Part shown: positions 25,852-33,885 of the stretch, one piece after another | How the letters are laid out: each line of letters begins with the position of its first letter | Numbering within the stretch: the first letter of the stretch is position 1 | From: UBA993 sp964485855 | GTDB taxonomy: Bacteria > Bacillota > Dethiobacteria > DTU022 | DNA length: 64,000 nucleotides | Assembly (NCBI GenBank): GCA_964485855.1 | Contig: CAZAKI010000006.1 | Location: 1 to 64,000 of the forward strand | Reading direction: 5' to 3' | Made by a program: the position numbers and the translations under genes | The notes under the pieces: model-generated | What the model was told of the DNA's origin: nothing | What the model saw: the letters and a program-made list of their open reading frames with translations, nothing else | Databases searched by the model: none

Positions 25852-26306
25852 GCTAATGCCTCCTCCAAAAAGATAGTGTTTATTTCCACCATATTTTATT
25901 CGCTAACAATTTCATTTTCCCTTTTTTTATTAATAATATTTATGATGCACCAGAGCTTACCAGGTGAACAATCTACACTATGATCAATTATTATGCCAGC
26001 TCTTTAAGTGAAGTGGCAGCTAATAATTATGGTGACCGGCTGCTGATTTTGTGAATAATGGCTAACAGATAATGGTACCGGGTTTCAGGTTGTGGATAAG
26101 TCTGTGCATACTGTTAGTAGAACAGGTATTTGTTTTTTGAAAGCCTTATATCATAGGCCAAAAAAAAATGATCATTAAATTTTGGTTACATAATGTTTAA
26201 ACATAAATAATCACTTCCGTCGGTTGTCAGCTTAAGATTGCTAATAATAGGTAAATATGATATTAATATTATTAATAAGCTTAATAAGCCGAAGGGTGGT
26301 GAGAAA
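25852..26306. other. Intergenic region with two DnaA-box-like sequences
   Basis: No credible protein gene was seen in this stretch of about 455 bases. It contains TGTGAATAA (26050-26058) and TGTGGATAA (26091-26099), which on the minus strand read TTATTCACA and TTATCCACA, both fitting the DnaA box TTATNCACA. A looser TGTGCATAC follows at about 26104. The rest is AT-rich. Confidence 0.5.
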
Positions 26307-26384
26307 GTGCGCATTTCTTTATTACTGCTCGTAACGATGATTATATCTTTATTCCTGGTTTCCGGTTGCAGCAGCGGTGGCTGA
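26307..26384 (+). CDS. Tiny lipoprotein/lipopeptide precursor (25 residues)
   Basis: A GTG-initiated frame encodes MRISLLLLVTMIISLFLVSGCSSGG, shown here in two parts because of its length: a basic start MRIS, a hydrophobic core, then lipobox VSGC followed by only SSGG and a stop. GAAGGGTGGTGAG precedes the GTG at good spacing. The product would be a lipid-modified pentapeptide CSSGG after signal cleavage. A structured stretch and an intrinsic terminator on the same strand follow, supporting a real short transcript. I do not recognise a family; entericidin-like lipoproteins and pheromone-type lipopeptides are comparisons in kind only. A chance frame cannot be excluded at this length. Confidence 0.55.
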   Translation: MRISLLLLVTMIISLFLVSGCSSGG

Positions 26385-26388
26385 TAAA

Positions 26389-26428
26389 CTACAACGAGAA
26401 ACCGGTCTGGTTTCATCCCATGTTGTAG
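26389..26428 (+). other. Nested hairpin in the 3' region of the tiny lipopeptide unit
   Basis: CTACAAC (26389-26395) pairs with GTTGTAG (26422-26428), and inside it GAAACC (26398-26403) pairs with GGTTTC (26409-26414). It begins four bases after the lipopeptide stop codon and may be part of a regulatory or structured RNA. Confidence 0.6.
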
Positions 26429-26475
26429 AGAATTATTTTTGTTGTTAAAGCAGCAAACTATCTGTAGATATAACT

Positions 26476-26503
26476 AATGGGGCTTTATTCAGCCCCATTT
26501 TAC
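26476..26503 (+). terminator. Intrinsic terminator of the tiny lipopeptide unit
   Basis: AATGGGGCT (26476-26484) pairs perfectly with AGCCCCATT (26491-26499) over a 6-base loop, with a T-rich tail on the plus strand. The minus strand lacks a T-run, so it terminates plus-strand RNA. Confidence 0.8.
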
Positions 26504-26530
26504 ATTTTAAACATGACTGTTCGGTCGATT

Positions 26531-27718
26531 TCATATCACTTGCAGCTGATCACTAAAAACTGTAATCTGCTCTAAACGTTCCGATCCAACCACAAAGGTA
26601 TCTTCAATGCCCACTGTGCCTTCGCCCGGGAAAACAAATTTTGGTTCCAGGGCGAACACCATCCCTTCTTCAAGCGGTATATCCAAACCATGGGCGATCA
26701 CCGGAAGTTCATCCAACTCCAGCCCAACTCCATGACCTACAAAGCTCACTTTTTCCAGGCAACCCATAAAATGTTTTTCTAACCCAGCTTTTTTAACCAT
26801 TGCTGAGGCTTTTTGATAAAGACTGCTACCGTTTACTCCCGGTTTTCCAAGTTCGGCCAGAGTATTTTTAATACTGACGGCCAGATCATAGGCGGTTTTT
26901 AATTGGGGTGCGGGTCTACCGAGACTGAAGATTCTGGTTTGGTCTACCATGTAGCCTTCAAGCACGGTGACAAAATCAACCAGGATCGGCTCATTCTTGT
27001 TAATCACATTATGGCCGGCTCCCTGGGGATATGAAGGGTTTAAACCTGATCCTCCTGTTGGTCCGTCAAAAAAACTGGAGATTGAAGCGTTTTTCCCGCT
27101 CATTACATGGCCAAAATAAAGCTCCTGGTTAAAACCCCTCATTCTTACCGCACCTTGATGTCCAAGTTTACGGGCTTTTAATTCAAGCTCGCCGGCCAAC
27201 TCTATTTCTCTAAGACCGGGCTTGATAATTTGTGCGGCATAATGAAAAACCTCTTTCCCGACGCTTGCTGCTTTTTTCATTAGGCTAATTTCATAATCTG
27301 ATTTAACGGCTCTGATTAGGCGAATTATTTTGGCTGTATCAATCATCCTGTAGTCATCTAGTAATTTCTGGTAACGGAAATAGAGACTGGCCGGTAAAAC
27401 GTCAGTTTCCAGCCCAATAGCTGAGCCCTTGGGTATCAGGTCGGAAATCAATGCTGCCAGTTGATCCAGCCCCTCGTAAGGGATAATTTGTTTTAAGGAG
27501 CTTTCTTCCCGGGCCCTTGCCAGAGATCTTTTGACAATTAGGGTTGAATCCCCCTCTGCCGGGATAAAAAGATAGGCATTCTGTGCGGTGCCGCTGAAAT
27601 AAAAGAGATCAACTCTTTGGACAATCAATGCCCCGGCAATTGAATACTGCTGCAGCTGATCCTGTAGTTTTGCAATGCGTCGGCTAATTTCTTTGGCCGG
27701 TGTTGAAAAGGCCATCAA
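26531..27718 (-). CDS. M24-family metallopeptidase (Xaa-Pro aminopeptidase-like)
   Basis: This 395-residue protein has an N-terminal creatinase-like domain (about 1-145) and a pita-bread catalytic domain. Metal ligands are visible in DFVTVLEGYMVDQTR (two Asp), GHGVGLELDELP (His), ALEPKFVFPGEG (Glu) and GTVGIEDTFVV (Glu). It should remove N-terminal residues before proline or act on related dipeptides in the cytoplasm. Start choice is ambiguous: TTG at 27718 lies seven bases from AGGAG, ATG at 27715 ten bases. It is a single gene separated from fadA by a terminator. Confidence 0.9.
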   Translation of the reverse strand: MMAFSTPAKEISRRIAKLQDQLQQYSIAGALIVQRVDLFYFSGTAQNAYLFIPAEGDSTLIVKRSLARAREESSLKQIIPYEGLDQLAALISDLIPKGSAIGLETDVLPASLYFRYQKLLDDYRMIDTAKIIRLIRAVKSDYEISLMKKAASVGKEVFHYAAQIIKPGLREIELAGELELKARKLGHQGAVRMRGFNQELYFGHVMSGKNASISSFFDGPTGGSGLNPSYPQGAGHNVINKNEPILVDFVTVLEGYMVDQTRIFSLGRPAPQLKTAYDLAVSIKNTLAELGKPGVNGSSLYQKASAMVKKAGLEKHFMGCLEKVSFVGHGVGLELDELPVIAHGLDIPLEEGMVFALEPKFVFPGEGTVGIEDTFVVGSERLEQITVFSDQLQVI

Positions 27719-27748
27719 TGATCAACTCCTGTCAATAAAAATAAGCTA

Positions 27749-27805
27749 TAAAAAAGCCTTCTCACTGATCATACCATAAAGAGACGGCAGATTTGCGAGA
27801 AGGCT
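27749..27805 (-). terminator. Terminator of the fadN-fadA operon
   Basis: On the minus strand AGCCTTCTC (27805-27797) pairs with GAGAAGGCT (27763-27755) across a long loop of 33 bases, followed by TTTTTT. It sits between fadA and the M24 peptidase gene. Confidence 0.6.
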
Positions 27806-27852
27806 AGTTGCACCATAGTTGTTAATCGCTATTGATTTATCTAAAAACGTTT

Positions 27853-29031
27853 TTAAGCCATTTCAAATAGCCCGGCAGCACCCATACCGCCTCCGATACA
27901 CATTGAAACCACACCGAATTTTAAACCACGGCGTTTCATTTCGTGCAAAAGAGTAGCCGTTAGTTTAGCTCCAGTGCAGCCCAGGGGGTGACCCAAAGCG
28001 ATTGCCCCACCGTTAACATTTACTTTAGCCGGGTCAAGGCCCAATTCGTTCAGGCAATAAAGGGCCTGTGAGGCGAAAGCCTCATTTAACTCAAAGAGTT
28101 CAATGTCATCAATCTTCATACCGGTTAACTTCATCAGTTTTGGTATGGCATAAGCCGGACCAACACCCATGATCTCCGGCGGGCAACCGGCAACAGCATA
28201 ACCGCGGAAGATGGCCAATGGCTTTAAGCCGAGTTTAGCTGCTTTTTCAGCAGACATTACCACCGAGGCAGCCGCTCCATCACTAGTTTGTGATGAGTTA
28301 CCAGCTGTTACACTGCCCTTGGCATGGAAAGCCGGACGAAGTTTAGCCAGCGCTTCGATGGTTGTTTCGGGACGGACACCCTCGTCGGTGTCAAAGATAA
28401 ATTCTTTTTCAACCACTTTGTTGTCAGGGCCGACATAGCGATCAACTACGGTCAGCGGAACGATTTCTTCCTTAAATCTGCCTTCTTTGATCGCAGCTGT
28501 TGCTTTCATCTGACTTTCGTAGCCAAACTTGTCCTGCATTTCGCGGCTGATTTTAAAGCGCTGGGCAACGTTTTCAGCAGTGATACCCATTGGGGTATAA
28601 GTTTCAATATGTTTTTCAACCAATTCCGGACTGGGGGCAAGTTTATTGCCGCCCATTGGTACCATACTCATGCTTTCTACTCCGCCGCCGATGATCACAT
28701 CAGCAAAACCGCACATGATCCTTTCAGCGGCAAGGGCGATAGCCTGTAGACCGGAGGAACAAAAACGGTTAACCGTTTGTCCCGGAACACTGTCTGGTAA
28801 ACCAGCCTGAAGTGCTACGATTCGACCCAGGTTCATGCCCTGTTCAGCTTCCGGAAAGGAGCAGCCAAGAATTACATCGTCGATCTCTGCAAGATCAAGA
28901 CCTTTGGCCCTTTTGATTGCTTCTTTGACAGCTACCGAACCCATATATTCAGGACGGGTTTTTTTTAGTTTGCCCCTGGGTGCTCGGCCTATCGCTGTTC
29001 GTACACTTGATACAATAACAGCTTCTTTCAT
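27853..29031 (-). CDS. fadA: Acetyl-CoA acyltransferase (thiolase)
   Basis: This 392-residue thiolase cleaves 3-ketoacyl-CoA to acetyl-CoA and a shortened acyl-CoA in beta-oxidation, or runs in reverse. The nucleophilic Cys is in NRFCSSGLQAIA near residue 90. The His motif GGAIALGHPLGCTGA and the second Cys motif CIGGGMGAAG lie near the C-terminus. GGAGGAGGAAAA-type ribosome site precedes the ATG. It follows fadN by 17 bases on the same strand. Pairing with a FadN-type partner favours the degradative thiolase assignment over an acetoacetyl-CoA-specific one. Confidence 0.93.
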   Translation of the reverse strand: MKEAVIVSSVRTAIGRAPRGKLKKTRPEYMGSVAVKEAIKRAKGLDLAEIDDVILGCSFPEAEQGMNLGRIVALQAGLPDSVPGQTVNRFCSSGLQAIALAAERIMCGFADVIIGGGVESMSMVPMGGNKLAPSPELVEKHIETYTPMGITAENVAQRFKISREMQDKFGYESQMKATAAIKEGRFKEEIVPLTVVDRYVGPDNKVVEKEFIFDTDEGVRPETTIEALAKLRPAFHAKGSVTAGNSSQTSDGAAASVVMSAEKAAKLGLKPLAIFRGYAVAGCPPEIMGVGPAYAIPKLMKLTGMKIDDIELFELNEAFASQALYCLNELGLDPAKVNVNGGAIALGHPLGCTGAKLTATLLHEMKRRGLKFGVVSMCIGGGMGAAGLFEMA

Positions 29032-29048
29032 CCTGTTTTCCTCCTCCT

Positions 29049-31457
29049 TTAGTTCCGCAAAGGCTTGCCGGTGGTGAGAATTGCGGTAATCCGCTCATGG
29101 GTCTTCTCTTCATGGCAAAGGCGCAGGAACGCTTCTCTTTCAATGTCTAGCAAATACTGTTCACTGACAAGCGTGTTGGGTTTTACATCGCCGCCGCAGA
29201 GAACAAAGGCAATCTCATTGGCTATTTTCATGTCGTGTTCACTGATATATCCACCCCAAAGCATATTCTGAACCCCTGCTTTAAAGGCAGCAAGACCATA
29301 TTCACCAATTACCTTTATTGGTTTGGGTTGTGGTGGTTCATAACCCTCCATCACCAAGGCCAGGACGGTTTTTTTAGCGTCATGCAACAGGTAATCCTGG
29401 TTAACAGTTATCTTGTCGGTTTTACGCAGGAAGCCCAATTCCTGAGCATGGCGGGCACTTGTGGAGACGGTGGCCATGGCGATTGCTTCAAATGCCTTCT
29501 GGACATAAGGCAGCAGATCGACCTTGGTATCGTCGCGCAGTCCTTCGGTAAAGCGAATTAATAACTCTTTATTTCCGCCCCACCCGGGGATTAAACCAAC
29601 CCCCATTTCAACCTGGCCCATAAAAGTATCGGCTGCTGCATTAATCCGGTCACAGTGCAGAACGATTTCCATGCCTCCGCCCAGGGTCATCTGGAACGGA
29701 GCTCCTACGACTGGGATACGAGAATATTTAACTTTCATGAGGGCGTCCTGTCCCGACTTGACAGCACTATTAATCATTTCAAACTCGCCGCCTTGGGCAG
29801 CCATCATGATCAGGGCAACATTGGCGCCAACGCAGAAGTTTCCACCCTGATTGCCGATTACCATGCCGACGAAATTCTTTTCTGCTTCCTCAATCGCCTG
29901 GTGGATCAGTTCTACAAACATGGGGCTGACAGCCTGGCGTGGGCTGTGCATTTCCAGGCAGCAAACTCCGTCACCCATGTCTATTAAGCTGCCGTCATCG
30001 TTGCCAAGCACCAGTTTATTCTGCTTTTTTAAAGCGGGCAAACTGACAATCTCGGCACTGACCGGAACTGGTTTATACTTTTTAGTCGCAAAATCATAAT
30101 ACGAAAGGTTGCCCTTTTCGTCTTCCTGGTAGAAACTTTCAAATCCCTTGGCCAGCATTTCTTCTACGTTAGCAGGTATTTTCATGCCTTCGGTCTTCAT
30201 TTTTTCAACGCTAGTTTTTAAGCCGATAGAGTCCCAGCTTTCAAATGGCCCAAGCTTCCAGTTGAAGCCCCAGCGCATAGCTCGGTCGACATTAAATATG
30301 TCGTCGGCAATTTCCGGGATTAACGAGGCGCTGTAAATTAGAAAATTCTTGGTTAGTTCCCAGGCAAATTGGCCGGCTTTTTCATCTGCCTCAACCAGCA
30401 TTTTGAAACCTTCAGCCAACTCTGCATGCTTTGTTTTACCCAAAATATCGAAACGAACTTTCTCTTTCGGTCGATACTCCAGTTTTTCATAATCGAGAGC
30501 CATAATTTCCGAACCGCTCTCGCCCTTGATTTTTTTGTAGAAACCCTGTTTTGTTTTATCTCCAAGCAGTTTATGATCCAGCATTTCCTGCAAAAATGAC
30601 GGGAGATTAAATACTTCTTTTTCTGAGGGGTCAGTTGCTTTGTCATAAACAGTGCGGGCGACATGGCAAAAAGTATCAAGACCGACCATATCAAGCGTGC
30701 GGAATGAGGCGCTCTTGGGGTGTCCCATCGGTGGACCGGTAATAGCATCCACTTCTTCGATGGTCATTTTCTCTTTTTCCATCAGCTTCAAAGTATAAGC
30801 CATGGCATAAGTACCGATGCGATTGGCAATAAAGTTGGGTGTATCCTTAGCGAAAACTACCCCTTTACCAAGAACTTTTTCGCAGAAGCGGTGCATGTAA
30901 TTCAGGACTTCATCGTCAGTTTCCTTGCAGGGGATGATCTCCAGTAATTTCATCCAGCGGGGAGGGTTAAAGAAATGAGTTCCCAGAAAGTGCTTGCGGA
31001 ATTCGACAGAGTTTTCGGAGACCATTTCATTAATGGAGAGCCCGGATGTATTCGAAGAGACTATGGTCCCGGGGGTCCAGTTTGCTTCTACCTGTTTAAA
31101 AACCTTTTTCTTAATATCCATATTTTCCACAATAACTTCAATAATCCATTCGACATCTTTTAGTTTAGCCATGTCGTCGTCAAAGTTACCAGGAGTGATC
31201 AAGTCAAGGTTTGAATCACGGTAAAGCGGTTTTTGCTTGTTTTTTAGTAGATCCTGTTTGCCCGCGGCCGCTAATCGGTTGCGAACTTCGGGGCTTTCAA
31301 GGGTTAATCCTTTTTTTTCCTCTTCCGGAGTTAATTCACGGGGAACGATATCAAGTAAATAGGTTGGAATTCCCACGTTGGCCAAATGGGCGGCAATAGT
31401 AGCCCCCATAACTCCGGCGCCGAGAACAGCAGCCTTTCGGATTTCTTTTAAGGCCAT
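29049..31457 (-). CDS. fadN: 3-hydroxyacyl-CoA dehydrogenase/enoyl-CoA hydratase, FadN type
   Basis: This bifunctional beta-oxidation enzyme has 802 residues. The N-terminal NAD-binding domain has AAVLGAGVMGATIAAHLANVG, and the 3HAD C-terminal domain includes GKGVVFAKDTPNFIANRIG. The enoyl-CoA hydratase/isomerase domain is C-terminal (about 500-700; GNQGGNFCVGANV and GGGMEIVLHCDRI). This order is that of Bacillus FadN and the reverse of E. coli FadB. The ATG at 31457 has AAGGAGG seven bases upstream; the frame opens earlier at 31478. It lies between the TetR gene and fadA, all on one strand. No acyl-CoA dehydrogenase gene is present in the operon, unlike Bacillus fadNAE. Confidence 0.94.
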   Translation of the reverse strand: MALKEIRKAAVLGAGVMGATIAAHLANVGIPTYLLDIVPRELTPEEEKKGLTLESPEVRNRLAAAGKQDLLKNKQKPLYRDSNLDLITPGNFDDDMAKLKDVEWIIEVIVENMDIKKKVFKQVEANWTPGTIVSSNTSGLSINEMVSENSVEFRKHFLGTHFFNPPRWMKLLEIIPCKETDDEVLNYMHRFCEKVLGKGVVFAKDTPNFIANRIGTYAMAYTLKLMEKEKMTIEEVDAITGPPMGHPKSASFRTLDMVGLDTFCHVARTVYDKATDPSEKEVFNLPSFLQEMLDHKLLGDKTKQGFYKKIKGESGSEIMALDYEKLEYRPKEKVRFDILGKTKHAELAEGFKMLVEADEKAGQFAWELTKNFLIYSASLIPEIADDIFNVDRAMRWGFNWKLGPFESWDSIGLKTSVEKMKTEGMKIPANVEEMLAKGFESFYQEDEKGNLSYYDFATKKYKPVPVSAEIVSLPALKKQNKLVLGNDDGSLIDMGDGVCCLEMHSPRQAVSPMFVELIHQAIEEAEKNFVGMVIGNQGGNFCVGANVALIMMAAQGGEFEMINSAVKSGQDALMKVKYSRIPVVGAPFQMTLGGGMEIVLHCDRINAAADTFMGQVEMGVGLIPGWGGNKELLIRFTEGLRDDTKVDLLPYVQKAFEAIAMATVSTSARHAQELGFLRKTDKITVNQDYLLHDAKKTVLALVMEGYEPPQPKPIKVIGEYGLAAFKAGVQNMLWGGYISEHDMKIANEIAFVLCGGDVKPNTLVSEQYLLDIEREAFLRLCHEEKTHERITAILTTGKPLRN

Positions 31458-31524
31458 GTAAATACCTCCTTGTAACAAATATTTTTACTGCCCTGGTATT
31501 GCGAATAGCCAAAATAATTACAAA

Positions 31525-32106
31525 CTAATGCAGCCCTTCTACCAGCAGGTTAAAAACCGGTTTACTCATTGCTTTTAGGTCGTAAAACTTTCCGGACATA
31601 ACCCAGCAGGTAACCACTTCATCAATTGCTCCAAAGACTACTTTTCGTGCTGTTTTAGAATCGATATTCTGCCGGTAAAGGCCCTGATTAATACCCTCGC
31701 AGATCACCTCCTCAATAATTTTAAAATAAAGCTTGAGCGGTTTAGAAATACCCTGGTTAATGGTTTTATCGATCTGTCTCAGTTCGATTTGGGTAACCCG
31801 GGCCTGTTCCGGCCTGTTAGCCAGAGTTGTTAAGTGGTATGAAATGACGCGGTACAGCTTTTCATTGGCACTCTGGCAAAGACTCAATTCGTTATTCAGA
31901 TCTTCAACAAACCGCTGCATTAAATCCTGGAAAAGGGAAATGAGGATATCCTCTTTGTTTTCAAAATAAATATAAACAGTTCCATCGGCTACGCCTGCCT
32001 CCCGGGCAATATCAGCTACCCTGGTTCGATGATAACCGCTTTGTGAGAAAGTTTTCACCGCTGCATCTAGGATTACCTGATATTTTTCGCCGGTACGCTT
32101 GGCCAA
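31525..32106 (-). CDS. TetR/AcrR-family regulator, FadR-like
   Basis: This 193-residue repressor has an N-terminal helix-turn-helix (YHRTRVADIAREAGVADGTVYIYFENKEDIL) and a helical ligand-binding domain. Family knowledge and position suggest an acyl-CoA-responsive repressor like Bacillus FadR. The start is TTG at 32106 with AGGAGGT six bases upstream. A perfect palindrome GAATGAG-GG-CTCATTC lies 21-36 bases upstream of the start, and a strong promoter lies just before it. It is the first gene ahead of fadN and fadA (67-base gap to fadN), so it probably controls itself and both enzymes. Confidence 0.9.
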   Translation of the reverse strand: MAKRTGEKYQVILDAAVKTFSQSGYHRTRVADIAREAGVADGTVYIYFENKEDILISLFQDLMQRFVEDLNNELSLCQSANEKLYRVISYHLTTLANRPEQARVTQIELRQIDKTINQGISKPLKLYFKIIEEVICEGINQGLYRQNIDSKTARKVVFGAIDEVVTCWVMSGKFYDLKAMSKPVFNLLVEGLH

Positions 32107-32126
32107 GACAGACCTCCTGTTTTAAT

Positions 32127-32142
32127 GAATGAGGGCTCATTC
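32127..32142 (-). promoter_or_regulatory. FadR-like operator of the fatty-acid operon
   Basis: GAATGAG and CTCATTC form a perfect 7-2-7 inverted repeat. It closely resembles the Bacillus FadR box (TGAATGA...TCATTCA) and lies just downstream of the predicted transcription start of the TetR gene. Confidence 0.75.
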
Positions 32143-32153
32143 GTTGCTAGATT

Positions 32154-32182
32154 ATTGTATACTATTTTAAGATAACAATCAA
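32154..32182 (-). promoter_or_regulatory. Promoter of the TetR-fadN-fadA operon
   Basis: On the minus strand TTGATT (32182-32177) is separated by exactly 17 bases from TACAAT (32159-32154). The operator palindrome begins about five bases after the expected start of transcription. Confidence 0.75.
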
Positions 32183-32252
32183 GATTTATCGCAATTATTT
32201 AGAAACAATAAATTCTGTTTTGACCATTTAGCATTAAAAAAAAGATCTTTAG

Positions 32253-32281
32253 TTGTAACCGTTTTTTTTCTGTGTTAAGAT
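32253..32281 (+). promoter_or_regulatory. Promoter upstream of tig
   Basis: TTGTAA (32253-32258), a 17-base spacer and TAAGAT (32276-32281) with a TGT extension form a probable promoter. Transcription would begin near 32288, about 100 bases before the tig start codon. Confidence 0.6.
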
Positions 32282-32294
32282 ATGTTTGCTAGAC

Positions 32295-32320
32295 AACGCC
32301 TCGATTAAAAGGCGTTTTTG
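32295..32320 (+). terminator. Terminator-like hairpin in the tig leader
   Basis: AACGCCT (32295-32301) pairs with AGGCGTT (32310-32316) and is followed by TTTG and further Ts on the plus strand only. It lies immediately after the predicted start of transcription, so it may attenuate or stabilise the tig mRNA. Confidence 0.6.
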
Positions 32321-32386
32321 TTGTTAATCAGAAAATTACGCTTTTATTTATTGCTTAAGGTTAATTGATAGTTAAGGAGAGAAGAA

Positions 32387-33820
32387 ATGCTAAAAGATGT
32401 AGAAAGATTGGAAAATAACAAAGTTAAATTGGCAATAGAAGTTGCTGCTCCCGACGTAGATACAGCCCTGGCTAAAGCATACCGTAAAGTGGTTGGCAAG
32501 ATTAACCTGCCAGGTTTTCGCAAGGGTAAAGTGCCCCGCCGTATTCTCGAGTCTCGTTTCGGTCCGGAAATACTTCACGAAGAGGCGCTTGAGCTTTTGG
32601 TCCCCGGTGCCTACGAAGCTGCCCTGGAAGAAGCAGAGGTTGAGCCGATTGGCAACCCGGAGTTTGAGTTGATCCAAATCGAAGAAGGCAAACCCTTATT
32701 TTTTAATACGGTTATCGAGGTTTTACCACCAGTTGAACTTGGTGAATATCTTGGTATTGAAGGTGATCAGGAAGAAGCTGAAATAGATGATCTCCAGCTA
32801 GATCATCACCTTTACATGCTTCGCGAGCAAAATGCCAGGCTGGTTCCCCGGGAAGAAGGAACGGTCAAAAAGGGAGATATTGTTCTACTAGATTTCAAAG
32901 GGTACGTAGACGGTGAGCTTTTCGAGGGGGGAGAAGCTGAGGATTATTCACTTGAAATCGGTTCTAATTCTTTTATTCCTGGTTTTGAAGACCAGTTGAT
33001 TGGTGCTTCTTTAGACGAAGAAAAAGATATTAATATTAAATTCCCCGATAATTATCGAAAAGAAGATATCGCCGGTAAAGATGCTGTATTTAAAATCAAG
33101 GTCAAGCAGATTAAGGAAAAACAACTGCCGGAATTAGACGATGAATTTGTCAAAGAGGTTAGTGAGTTTGATACGTTGGACGAGATGAAAGAAGATTTAA
33201 AGATTAAACTGCTAAAAAATGCTGAAGATAACAGCCTGGCAAAATTGGAGGAAGCTTTGATCGAAAAGATCACTGCTACGGCAAAAGTTGAACCACCGAA
33301 AATTTTGGTTGATCGCCAGATAGATAGAATGATTGGTGATCTGGAAAATTATCTTCGCTACCAGGGTTTGGGCCTGGATAAATTTCTTGAACTATCAGGA
33401 AAGAAAATTGACGAGGTTCGCGAAGAGCGACGGGAGGAAGCGGAGAAAAGAACCAAGGCAAACCTGGTTCTTGATGCAATAGCCAAGAAAGAAGGAATTG
33501 TTGCCGGTGAAAGCGAACTAAAGGTAAAAATAGAAGAAATTGCTACCAGTTATAATGATGATCCTGAAAGAATCAGAGATATTCTAGAAAAGCAGGGTCG
33601 TATCCCGGTAATACAGGAAGAAATCCGCATCCGTAAAGTAATTGATCTGATTGTTGAAAAAGCGAACATTAAGAGAGTTAAGCCTAAAAAGAAAGAAACA
33701 CCGCAACAGGAAAAATCCGACGCTAAAGTTAAAAAAGCTGGTGGGGTTGATCCGGCCGCGGAAGCGAAAAACAAAAAAGATCGAGCAGGCGAAGCCTCTG
33801 CAGCAAAAGAAAAAGAGTAG
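32387..33820 (+). CDS. tig: Trigger factor
   Basis: This ribosome-associated chaperone and peptidyl-prolyl isomerase has 477 residues. The N-terminal ribosome-binding domain has the signature GFRKGKVPRRILE near residue 45. The FKBP-like domain follows (GDIVLLDFKGYVDGELFEGG, about 160-250), then the helical C-terminal arms. The last 45 residues are a Lys/Glu/Ala-rich tail (KKKETPQQEKSDAKVKKAGG) longer than usual. AAGGAGAG precedes the ATG. It leads the tig-clpP-clpX-lon-engB block, a conserved arrangement in Firmicutes. Confidence 0.96.
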   Translation: MLKDVERLENNKVKLAIEVAAPDVDTALAKAYRKVVGKINLPGFRKGKVPRRILESRFGPEILHEEALELLVPGAYEAALEEAEVEPIGNPEFELIQIEEGKPLFFNTVIEVLPPVELGEYLGIEGDQEEAEIDDLQLDHHLYMLREQNARLVPREEGTVKKGDIVLLDFKGYVDGELFEGGEAEDYSLEIGSNSFIPGFEDQLIGASLDEEKDINIKFPDNYRKEDIAGKDAVFKIKVKQIKEKQLPELDDEFVKEVSEFDTLDEMKEDLKIKLLKNAEDNSLAKLEEALIEKITATAKVEPPKILVDRQIDRMIGDLENYLRYQGLGLDKFLELSGKKIDEVREERREEAEKRTKANLVLDAIAKKEGIVAGESELKVKIEEIATSYNDDPERIRDILEKQGRIPVIQEEIRIRKVIDLIVEKANIKRVKPKKKETPQQEKSDAKVKKAGGVDPAAEAKNKKDRAGEASAAKEKE

Positions 33821-33885
33821 TATAATAGCGTTATAAAGTAGTAAGTAAAACTGACTAACAGTTGATCGTTTGAGGAGGTTTTATC

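Noticed and set aside
26186..26416. 76-codon minus-strand open frame over the lipopeptide unit
   Set aside because: No ribosome site or motif; the plus-strand unit has better support (ribosome site, lipobox, plus-strand terminator).
28324..28749. 141-codon plus-strand open frame
   Set aside because: Antisense to fadA with no domain and no ribosome site; a frame shadow.
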